A DNA stretch of 64,000 nucleotides, from NCBI RefSeq assembly GCF_003086295.3, contig NC_092050.1:145483699-145547698 (forward strand), in the 5' to 3' direction. The position numbers were made by a program, and so were the translations under genes. Source of the stretch: Arachis hypogaea. Lineage: Eukaryota; Streptophyta; Magnoliopsida; Fabales; Fabaceae. The notes under the pieces are model-generated. The model had not been told where the DNA came from. It searched no databases and saw nothing but the letters and a program-made list of their open reading frames with translations. Every line of letters begins with the position of its first letter. Position 1 is the stretch's first letter. Below, in pieces: positions 1 to 9,925 of this stretch.

Positions 1-3000
1 ATGTTGCTAACTTCCTTGCAACTCCTAAGTATAAAATATATTACACAAAAGATAAAAATAAAAATAAAAATGAAATCCAATAATAACAACTTTTAGTATT
101 AAAGTTATGCATTAATAGATAGATGTGTAATGTAATGTGTTCCATGCCTTCAAAGTAAAATGTGCAAGTGTCTGCATAGCCATGACAGTAACAAACTATT
201 GCTTTCAAAGAAGATGTTTCTGGTAGCCAACTTTTGGAGAATATCTCTAATCCTCTCGAGTTCACTTCATAGCCCTGTATGTACATAATAATTAAAATCC
301 CAGTGTAAATATAAATTTAATTTTCATGAGTGTAAAGAAACTTTACACGTGTTTCCAATTACATAGCACAACATTATTAAAAATAACTATTATTTTTATT
401 AATCGCGTGAATGATCATTCAAAAAAATAGATGTGATTACACGACATAAAATATTTTATATTGTCAGTGCATCAAAATTAAGCTCATGTAAATATCACCT
501 CAAAATAACAACAATTTTAATAGAGGAAAAATGATAGACTCCTTTACCTCTTTCATCTTTATCCCATCTACAGGTAACTGTAACAAATTTCAAAAGCAAA
601 AATTAGTTGCAATATCCTCTTAATTTCTTTCTATATTAGGATACAAGCTAAGGCTAAAACTAATTTTTGTTTTCTCTAAAATAATTTTTTTTAAAGTTAT
701 TTATTTTAGTCTCAATTATTGATTTGTTATGTTAAATAGTTGCCTGACAAATTAAATGCCTGCATCATGTCACATTAGTAATTTAACTTATTATATATAT
801 TGTTTTTAACTAACTACATTAATATTTAATGGAATAAATTAATAGTAAAAATTAAAATAGAAAACTTCTAAATGTTACTTGGTCAAAACTGAGAAAGAAA
901 ATTTATAGGAAACAAAATTAAAAAATATTTTATGGAAAAGAATTATTTAAACCTTGATGTAATAATAATATATAGGACGAGAATAGGAGGTTCAAACCGC
1001 CAAAGCAAGGGAATTGAATATGGTATTCAATATTCATAGATCGTTCGGATATTTTTTAAAAACTTATCTGCATTGTCTTTTCCCGAATTATGTAGTATCC
1101 ATGTTGACCTTTGACTAGGTGGATCATTTTATTTTTATTTCACTGACAATAATTAATTTTATAAAATGAATTGAATTTTTTTCCTAAGAATTAATACTTT
1201 GAAAGAGTGTTATTCTTATTGGTGTCTTATCTGATATTCAACTGCTATTTTTATATATAGATGTATACATTTTATATAATAAAAATATAAAATTAATTAT
1301 AGTCTAATAGTTAAAGATGGTGTGTAAATAATTTTTATAACTTAAAAATACTAAGTTCAATTTCTTATTATAATTTTTTTAAAATTAATTCTCAATGCTT
1401 GTAAAAATATAGTTCAAAAACTTAATCAATTCGCCCCGCTGTACTCAATTCGGTCGATTTTATTTTATTTTATTTTATTTTTATTAAAGATAGGGAGACT
1501 CGACCAATGAGTAATAGTTCAAATGGCATAATCTTCTCATACTCATCTAAAAGGTTGCAGGTTCGAGTTTTCCTATTTTTGGTAAAAAAAAAAAGATAAG
1601 GAGACTCAAATCCGCAACTTCTTAGATGAGTATGAAAAAACTATATCATTTGAACTATAACTCATTGGTCCGGTCGATTTTATAATATATGTATAGCTAT
1701 TAATAATTATAATGTTATGCATTTTTTAGAATATAAAAATTAATTCTTATTTATATGACAATTAGTCGTGTTGCTCGAGTTACCAAACAAAAAGCGCATG
1801 CAGATATATAAATCTAAATTGTAATTTTTATTTCTAGGCTATCCCTTTGTTTTTTGGATGTTCTATGCTACTTATGGGGTAAAAATGCATATATATATAA
1901 ATTAAAGCATTTTCTAAAATGGAACGAGTGACGAATCAATTCAACAAACTAATAAATCGGCACAAGTCCTCCATTTATAAGGCATTATTAATTGTTCTCT
2001 TAAATACTTCATCTACATTTGCACTTTATTGATTTTGCATCAACAATAATGATATTTAAACCCAACATTTTAGCTTTAAAGTTTAGATGCTAGAATCACA
2101 TCATTAGTCAACACACAAAATTTTAAAAAATAAAAATTGTTAGAATCTAAAATTTAAAAAATCTGAATTTAAGTATTATTATTAGAGGTAAAAAATAATG
2201 AAAATAACTATGGCACACATAAAATAATTAACTATACTATATATACACTAAAAATTAATCACTCATATAAAATACATATTAAAATATAAAATACACAATA
2301 AAAATAATATAAACAATATATATACTAACTAATTTAATAATTAATTTTTTGTATATTCATAGATTTTTTTGTAAAATAATAAAATAAAATATTACAGAAT
2401 TTTATAAAATTAGAATATCAGTATTTGTTTTATAGTGTGTGTGATTGACAAAGATGTGTCTCATTAACTAAAATTAATTATTTTTAAAATTAAATAGAAA
2501 GAAAAAAGAGAGATGTATGTATGCATTATAATTGTAATAAGAATAAATGACCATTTGTACTCATGAAAGATGAAAACGCTAATATATGTATCTATATTAG
2601 ATCGAAACTAAACTTATACCCATGCAAGAAGTTTTTTGTCCGACAAAAGTACCTATGTGGCACTCCAACCCTTTAAAGACAAGGTATTTTTGTCACACAG
2701 AGGATATCTTATGTAAGTACAAATTTAGTTTCGATCTAACCTGGGTACATATGTCAATATTTTCATCTTTTATAGGTACAAATGGTTATTTATTCTTGTA
2801 ATAATGTAAGAATGTTACCCGAAACAAGCAGTGATCAATGGCAAGCTGAACATGCTTAAAAGCCTCACGAGCACGTCTTCTAGCTGGTGCTTCATCCATG
2901 TTACACACACCAATGTTTTCTAACATCACCTCACTATAATTCTCCATCACCATTTCTTTCTCTATTTCTTCCTCATCATCATCATTATCTTCTCCTTTTT

Positions 3001-3019
3001 TTCTTGTTCTTTCGGCCAT
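1..3019 (-). CDS. Caffeoylshikimate esterase/monoglyceride lipase-like alpha/beta hydrolase, 5' part of gene
   Basis: The first two coding exons of a gene that runs off the left edge are visible. Exon 1 is 2819-3019: ATG at 3019, an acidic stretch, then APARRRAREAF and a donor GTAACA. Exon 2 is about 148-274 after the acceptor ACATACAG, in the same phase. It encodes YEVNSRGLEIFSKSWLPE followed by CHGYADTCTFYFEG, where HGY is the oxyanion-hole motif of plant MAGL/CSE-like serine hydrolases. The family cleaves acyl esters (monoacylglycerol, lysophospholipid or caffeoyl shikimate). The catalytic Ser, Asp and His would lie beyond the window. The 2.5 kb intron 1 holds a SINE dimer and a MITE. Exon 2 must end within a Gly codon as GAAG|GCATGG, so its donor is GC rather than GT, or the gene is damaged there. 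Family call is firm; which member is not known. Confidence 0.8.
1464..1670 (-). mobile_element. Foldback SINE dimer inside intron 1 of the hydrolase gene
   Basis: Two copies of a tRNA-like unit of about 75 bp lie head to head: one arm about 1502-1580, the other about 1597-1670, joined by a short A-rich loop. Each arm has an A-box-like TAGTTCAAATGGC and a B-box-like GGTTCGAGT (degenerate in the second arm). The whole is flanked by perfect 13 bp direct repeats CGGTCGATTTTAT (1451-1463 and 1671-1683). Read on the minus strand it ends in an A-rich tail (1464-1487). Flanking repeats plus tail show it retroposed as one unit. Confidence 0.65.
2541..2795. mobile_element. Mutator-type MITE, 255 bp, in intron 1
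   Basis: The element has terminal inverted repeats GAATAAATGACCATTTGTAC / GAATAAATAACCATTTGTAC and is flanked by perfect 9 bp duplications TTGTAATAA (2532-2540 and 2796-2804). A 9 bp duplication is the hallmark of Mutator-like transposition. The arms pair almost throughout, so the transcript would form a hairpin. It is related to the element at 63094-63542, sharing the ACCATTTGTACYCATGAA motif. It starts only 24 bases from the exon 1 donor. Confidence 0.8.
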
Positions 3020-3438
3020 TTTTCTTCTAGCACTTACCCCTATATATACACAATAAAAATTAAATGCATGCTACCACTTTTAATTACGAGTACATTATTG
3101 GAACAATAATATGACAATGAAAGAAAAAAATAAAAAAATCAAGTTGATATGAAGAGATATGGATGGAAGAAAATGTGTCTCCCTCACCGGTGTGAATGTT
3201 ACAGAGAAAATTAAATTAAAACAAAAAAAAAAAAGTTTGAAGGGAAAGTGGGGGTTGGAAATTAAGAAAGAAAAGAATATATGATGATATGATACGAGAA
3301 GTAAGAGGGATGAGTAGATGAAACTATGGCAGGAGTTTGGTTCATAAATTAAATAAACAAGTGGTGGATGGATGGAGTAAATATTTTCTCACCTATGCAT
3401 TAATGCTATTGCGTATTATTTAATTTATTTTCTCTGAT

Positions 3439-3450
3439 CTATTTATATAG
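3439..3450 (-). promoter_or_regulatory. Candidate TATA box of the hydrolase gene
   Basis: Read on the minus strand this is CTATATAAATAG, a canonical plant TATA box, about 420 bases upstream of the ATG at 3019. It would imply a 5' leader of nearly 400 bases. Assigned from sequence alone. Confidence 0.4.
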
Positions 3451-3977
3451 GCCAGGTTTCCTTTTCAGTTGGTAATAAATTAAGAATTATATATTATTCT
3501 CTCAGATATATATTTAAGAATACTTATATTCGGCCGTTATGTGAAATGTAATTTTAATGTAATAACTAACACTCATTTATAATTTGTTTTTTAATAATAT
3601 TCTGTAACCAAGTTAATTATCCAACTACGTTAGTATAATCTAATTAATATTCATGTACTATTATTTTTAATTATCTTTTGTTTAAATATGTCACTATATA
3701 TCTGTTTTTTATGATTTCTTTTTTTACGGATTTTTTTTTCTGCGTTTTTCTTCTTCTTTTTACTTCCAATGTTGTTATTTTTTCTTTTCCTCATTCTTTT
3801 TTTTTATTTTTTTCTTTTATTATTGTCGTTGTCAACACCACCACGCCACCACCTCTATCTCTTCCTCCTTTTCCTCTTTTTTTTTTTTATCTAATTTAAA
3901 TTTCTTCGATCACCTTCTTCCTTTTCCTCCTCCTCCTCTATCATCATTATTATTATCGCTATCATCGTTATCGTTAT

Positions 3978-5681
3978 CACTACAAGAAATCCGGCAGATA
4001 GCGGCGGACATTTAGCAGCGATTTTTATAAACCGCTGCTAAATAGAATCTAGCAGCGGTTAGCACGACGAATTTGTAAGAAGCTACTAAAAGCGTAACAT
4101 TTTGCAGCAGTTTTGCTTTAACCGCCGCTAAATGTCACCTGGGCAAATATGTTTGATGAGCTTTTTGCAGCGGTTTTCTATCAATCGCTGCAATATATTT
4201 TTAAGTTGAAATTTCTTGTTTAAACATTGCCTTGTTAAGTCTATTCAAGTTCTTGCTAATATTTTTTTTTTTGAAAAACATGTTTTAAACACGGTAAGTT
4301 AATGCATTAGATACAATTTCGATTTTGTATTACGTAAAAAATAATTCATAAATTAAAAAATATTTATTACATAATAATGTGCACAAATTTACGATTGGGC
4401 TTTTCTCGTGTACTATCAGCGCATTTTGATTTTGTATTCAAGCATAAATTGAAAAAAAAAAATCAAGCCAAACTCTTAATTCATAAAGTGAAAACAAAGT
4501 TTAATAGAACTTAACAATCAGAATTCTTGAAATAGACAAACAAGTATTGAGTCAAAACTTCTCTTCAACAACGTATTCACCTGGCCAGAAAAATTCTGTC
4601 ACAAATCTACTACAGTCACATGATAAAGGATCTAACAAGTCATCTCCAAACCATGATTTTTTGTTCAGATCGAAACCCCTTTTTGCAGCATGTACGTCAT
4701 CTTCTCTATTTTGGGTGTATAAAGTTTTATTGTCTTTTTCCGGGACCTTATTGAGCTCAACATGCCTAGAGGTGTCATATCCACCGGAGGAGATAGCATC
4801 TAAATCATCTTCTGAATCAGTGTCTGCCCCATCTAGAGTGTCATCAACTATTTCCCCTGAATATTCAACTGACACTGAAAATATGAACATTCAAACAACA
4901 ACTTAAGTCTACTTAAAAGAAAATGATAACTCCCAGGTCATTAGCTAGTAATTAAGAAAAAAATGCATTAAAATGGTAAGCACTCTTTAAACGTAAACAA
5001 AACAAAATTAACATTTACCATCTCCTTCGTTGGTAGTTTGGACGGATTTTTTGGAAAGAAGTTCTGTAATAGAACGTTCCATATACTTTAGTTCCTCTTT
5101 TGAAGCAATATCCAACTCAACAACATGCGTGTTTCTAAAGCGCGTCTGCATCATAATAAAATTAACCAGTTCATGGTCTTTTTTATAATCATACCGTGTC
5201 TCTGTGATTCACTTCCTATGCTAGAAATTTTTTTCTAACCTTTAATTCAGCAAGTATGTTTTCGGAGGTCTTACCAACCACAAATGTCACAAAAACATAC
5301 CCAAATTTCTCCTCGTACATTGATCTCCATACATGAAGTTCCTACATATTTTAATATGAGCGTATCAACTATTGTTGGTTATTTGTTTTAAGCTTATATC
5401 AACTTAAAATACTTATCATTCAAATATAGTTTAACTCAAGTTTTTAATGGTATGCCTAATGAACAAACCTGCACAGTAGCTTCGTTCGCCGTTTTCAAGT
5501 ATTCATTAGAACAAGATCGTCCTGATATAGCCTCCAACCAAGACCTAACATTCAACTTACAGAACCATATGTCCTGATATAGTCGTACGCTATCTTCTAG
5601 CGGATTTACAATCGCTGCTATCTCTTCTGTAGCGATTAAAAACCGCTACTAACCGACTAAATAACTGCTGCTATCTGCCGG
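3978..5681. mobile_element. Non-autonomous CACTA (En/Spm-type) transposon carrying gene fragments
   Basis: The left end reads CACTACAAGAAATCCGGCAG, the diagnostic CACTA terminus. The right end is the inverted counterpart CTGCTGCTATCTGCCGG, but the last 13 or so bases (expected to end in TAGTG) are missing. Both ends carry many copies of a subterminal AGCAGCGGTT-like motif in both orientations (4014-4170 and 5590-5675), the arrangement bound by transposase in this superfamily. No transposase frame is present. The inside holds fragments of a decarboxylase gene described separately. Confidence 0.8.
4552..5573 (-). pseudogene. Captured OHCU decarboxylase fragment fused to an unknown terminal exon
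   Basis: Four minus-strand exon blocks join in frame: 5469-5573, 5240-5341, 5019-5145 and 4552-4874, each junction with GT donor and AG acceptor. The first three encode parts of the 2-oxo-4-hydroxy-4-carboxy-5-ureidoimidazoline decarboxylase domain, the N-terminal half of plant TTL/allantoin synthase in peroxisomal urate breakdown. Telltale stretches are DIWFCKLNVRSWLEAISG, YEEKFGYVFVTFVVGKTSE and TRFRNTHVVELDIASKEELK. The HPxIG segment that normally follows WLEAxS is gone, as are the N-terminus and the transthyretin-like half. The last block (about 107 residues, acidic then aromatic) is not from TTL and I do not recognise it; it ends in a proper stop. No start codon is evident upstream. A transcript could be made but catalysis is very unlikely. 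Confidence 0.7.
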
Positions 5682-6420
5682 TTCGTTATTATCATTATTG
5701 TTGTCTTCTTCTTATATGTATAATAGTTCAAAGCTAGAATGCGCCGAAATTCCTTAATGATGACGACACACAAACAAACTCGGTTCAAAACAAGTTTAAA
5801 CCAGAATGCGCCGAAATTAAATCAAGAATGCACCAAAATTTATTAATGATGACGACACACAAACAAACTCAGTTCAAAATAAGTTTAAACCAAAATGCAC
5901 CGAAATTAAATCAAGAATGCACCAAAATTACTAAATGATAACTCAAAACTCCTCCTCCTCCTTCTTCTTTTTCATTATTATCATCTACATCTTCTTCTTC
6001 TTCTCCTCCTCCTCCTCCCCTTCTTTTTTTTCCAATTTTTTCCTTCTTTATCGTCGTCACCACCCCCACACCACCACCTTCATCTCCTCCTCCTTCTTTT
6101 CTCATTTGAATTTCTTCGATCTCCTCTTTTCTTTTAATTTCCTCCTCCTCCATCATCATTACTATTATTATCATTGTTATCGTTATTGTCATTATCGTTG
6201 TCTTCTTTTTATATGTACGACAGTTCAAATTCAGAATGCACCGAAATTCTTTAATGATAACGATATACAAACAAACTCAGTTTAAAACAAGTTAACACTA
6301 GACTGCACCGAAATTCAAATTCATAATACATTGAACTCAAAACTCCTCCTCCTCCTTCTTCTTCTTCATCACATCATCTTCTTCTTCTTTTCTTATTCAT
6401 CATCTTCTTCTTGTTTTACC

Positions 6421-6900
6421 TTCTCATTATTCTTCTAGTTTTACTCTCTTAACAAGAATAAAAACAAAAAAAATCAAATAAAGAAAAAGAATAAACACAT
6501 AATATTGTAAAATCACTAGGAAGAGGAGGAGGAAAAGAAAAAATACAGCAACAACAACAGCAATAAAAGACAACAATGAGAAAGAAACAGGTAAAGAAGA
6601 AAAAGGAACGCGAAAAAAGAGGAGAAACGCGAAGAAGAAGGAAAAGAAGGAGGAGGAGGAAGAGAGGAACGTGAGAACGTTCAAGTAGTTGGAGCGTGTA
6701 TTCACACTCTCACAGTCTCACTAATGAAATTGATTTTTATTGGACTTGAATCAACTAAATTGGACTTAATTACTAAAAAAATTTGAATGTTTAGCATGAC
6801 TTTTTTTTTTTCTAATTTATAAAGTATTATTTTATATTTGTATTAATTATTGTTCAATACGTATTTAGCATCAATTGTTACAATACATCAATACTAATTA

Positions 6901-6969
<69 letters not shown>

Positions 6970-7849
6970 GGTGGTGCAATAATGTTAGAAATTAAAAACT
7001 AATTGTATAGCATATAAATAAAACATGAACACATTAAAGTTTTAATAAATATAGTATTTATGATAAACAAAAATTTAAATAATATCACATATTAAAACTT
7101 AAAAATAATAATATTTAATTAAGTATATACATATATAAAAATTTTATCGTAATATACAATAATTTAGATTTTAAAGATTATTTTTTAATAGTTATAGTCC
7201 ATAATCTATAATACTTATTATATTGTAATAAGGATTTAGACGTTTAGTTAACCTGTATTCTAAGAACACATATAATAAAATTTATAGAAAATACATAATA
7301 TTTATTTTTAATGTATTTATTATACATTAATCAAAATATATATTAGTAGTAATCTTTTTTATAGCATATGTTAACTAAAAAATCTTATAGTAATTGTATT
7401 TTTAGTAATTAACCATAATTGCGAAGTGTTCTGCTGGTAGATATTGTCCACTTTAACACTCAAAACCTCACAATTTTATTATTGATGGAGGGACAAAAAT
7501 TACTCAACCCATCAAATATAACAAGTCCTATAAAGAAGAGATCTCCACATTTTTATAAAGCATATTTTGTTCTCTTTTTCAATTTATGTGGGACTTCATA
7601 TTCAGTCCATTTGGTACTTGCTTAATTAAAGTAAGCTATTTTATCCTTTCATCACTTGAAAAATTGGCCTTGATTCTCTCCAATTGGACTTCTGTTTTAA
7701 TAGGCTACATCTTCGAACTTTCTCAGTATTGATGCATATGAATAGATAATGCATCACTAATAAAGTCTTTGTTAAAAAGTCCCTCTAGAAGTGCTTAGAA
7801 TATTTTCTCTTCATATATATGTGAAGCCTATGTCTAAAACAATACCACC
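6421..7849. other. AT-rich stretch with a microsatellite, no gene seen
   Basis: 6427-6705 is a GAA/AAG-rich purine tract continuing the neighbouring repeat array. A perfect AT dinucleotide run occupies about 6903-6963. The rest is AT-rich with short frames lacking any recognisable domain. Confidence 0.6.
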
Positions 7850-8409
7850 ACCATGAGAGGTGAATATGTCCATGGAGGACACTCAAGAGCGCACGACTCA
7901 CAGCAGCAGCAGAAAGGAAAAGCAAAAGCGAGTGGAAGGAAAGGAAAGAATGTGAGAAGATATCAGAAGGGATGGTATGAAATTTATGGGAGACTCCTTT
8001 TTGGTGCCTAGAGAGGAAAAATGGATGATAGAAAAAGAGGACATTCAGGGAGGTAATGTAGCGCTAAACACATCGTCTTGCGTTGTAGTAAAAGGAGGAA
8101 GAAGGCATGTGGTAGGAACCAAGATGGAAGAAGATGGTAGTTCTCTTCAGAAGAAGACATTATAGAGCTAGCAAAGGAAGGAGCCACCGAGATACAAGAC
8201 CAACACATGAAAGGTATAGAGAAAAGTCAAAATCATGAGATAAAAGTGAAATGTGTAAAAGGTATTTTCAACTTTTTCATTAACGAAGCTGCCGTGAAAA
8301 CCCTCAAACACCCTTGGTGGAATAAGCTTATTGTAACGCTACTAGAAAGGAGGATTTCTCTGCCAGTTTTTACTAGGAGGCTTGAAACCATGTGAAAAAA
8401 CAAGGAAGC

Positions 8410-9881
8410 TTGGAAGTGATCGATATCCGTAATGATTTCTTTATTGTTAAGTTTTATTCTCAAGAGGACTTGGATTTTGCTTTGACAAGAGGGCCCTAGA
8501 AAATATTTGATCACTATCACTGAAAACCAAATTTTAATCCCATAGAGGCAACCGTAGATTACATCGCCGCGTGGGTGCGGTTGTCTGGACTGGCCATCGA
8601 GTACTATGAGAAAGAGATGTTGTAGAGAATAGACAATGTAGTAGGAAGAACTTTAAAGGTTGATGCAAATACTACTAGCAGAACAAGGGAAAAGTTTGCG
8701 AGGTTATGCGTCGAGCTTGACCTAACAGAACCCTTGATTTCTCAATACTCCATCAATGGAGTGAAGTATAAGGTGGAGTATGAAGGCCTCCACAATATAT
8801 GTTTTTTGTACGGTGTTGTAGATCACGAAAAAGTAAACTGCTCAATAAATAAGGTGTATGAGAAGAGCCAGAGTGATGCAGCAATGGTGGAGAAAGAAGG
8901 AGGTTATACGACAGAGAACAATAACGAAAGAAACGGTGGGGGAGATAAGGGTAATGCAGGCATTTCAAAAAATGATAGGGGTAAAGGTGTCATGGAAGAG
9001 GAAAATAGTGTGTATGGCCCTTGGATGATGGTCAAAGAACAATACACGGCAAAAGAACTGAGAAGAATCAAGAAAAAGAAGGTAGTGGAGGAAAGGGGGA
9101 AACGAGCAAAAAGAATGTGCCTGGAGGCAATGGTACGAGGTATCAATTTCTTACAAGATGCGAATGAAGAGGCTAATGATGCAAATAAAGACAAAGCACC
9201 CAATCAAAAGATTATGGAGAATGTTTTCCGGCAACAACCAACGGATCCCATGAGACAAAGCCAGCCCAAGACCAACCCTATGGTTTAAAATGGTGCTAAA
9301 AATAAAGCCCAAAACCAGGCACAAAAAAACAAAGAATCCAAAACCCAAAAATCAACCAAAGAAAATCAAATGAATAATAACCAGAGTTTATCACAAGCCC
9401 AAGCTAGATCAAGCCCAGACAAAACCAAAAAAGCCCAAATGCTAATCCTACCCAAGAACCACCATGTAGCCATTTTGTTACAGAAAAAAACAATCACGTG
9501 ATCCTTATAAGCCCAAATCCCCAGACCAATACCAATGGAACCTCACAACAGAACAATCAAAAAGTATCCCAACAACAACCCCATCTTTCACCCCTGAATC
9601 TCTCTAGCAACAAAACCAGTGAACTCCATATGAAAGAAGAATTTGTGCCAGAAACACTACAAATGGATGAAGACATAGAAGAGTTGGTGGAGCCAGATCC
9701 AAAATCGTCAGACCTGAACTCCATAAGTTCAGAATTGATGGTAAAAGCTCTACGACAATATGAGCAATGTGAAGGAGCTGAAAAGGCAATGAAAGAACCA
9801 AATCCTCAGTTGGAGGTAATGGAGGGAATGGAGGACACAAACAGTGAAGCCGAGAGGATGATGGAAGGTGTTCTGCACTGA
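8410..9881 (+). pseudogene. LINE ORF1 (DUF4283 and zinc-knuckle protein) relic
   Basis: The DUF4283-like region (about 8415-8790) reads through three stops: VIDIRNDFFIVKFYSQEDL, then VDYIAAWVRLSGLAIEYY, then DLTEPLISQYSINGVKYKVE. A zinc knuckle follows at about 8800-8845, CFLYGVVDHEKVNC, where the second Cys of the CX2CX4HX4C pattern has become Tyr. Next come YGPWMMV and a basic stretch typical of plant LINE ORF1 proteins, and a long Gln/Asn/Pro-rich tail to 9881 interrupted by further stops. ORF1 proteins bind the element RNA; this copy cannot make one. Confidence 0.7.
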
Positions 9882-9925
9882 GCTTTGTAGGTGGATAAGC
9901 CTTATTTTAATCTTTTGTATTAATG

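Larger units (their letters stand above)
3678..6420. repeat. CT-rich tandem repeat array, one copy split by a CACTA element
   Basis: A composite unit recurs: long TTC/CTC pyrimidine tracts, then a run of ATT/ATC triplets with CGTTAT, then a motif beginning AGAATGCACCGAAATT and ending ACAAACAAACTCAGTTCAAA. One copy is 3750-3977 continued at 5682-5934; another is about 5935-6330, with extra motif copies at 5827-5893 and 6304-6330. The short motif copies are 85-95 percent alike by eye. The long frames over this region are low-complexity artefacts and I do not call genes in them. Confidence 0.7.

Noticed and set aside
3678..3899. 73-residue hydrophobic frame
   Set aside because: Phe/Leu/Ser-rich reading of a pyrimidine tract within the repeat array, not a membrane protein gene.
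5911..6285. Overlapping 116-119 codon frames on both strands
   Set aside because: They are translations of CT/GA simple repeats (runs of Ser/Phe or Glu/Gly) with no domain.
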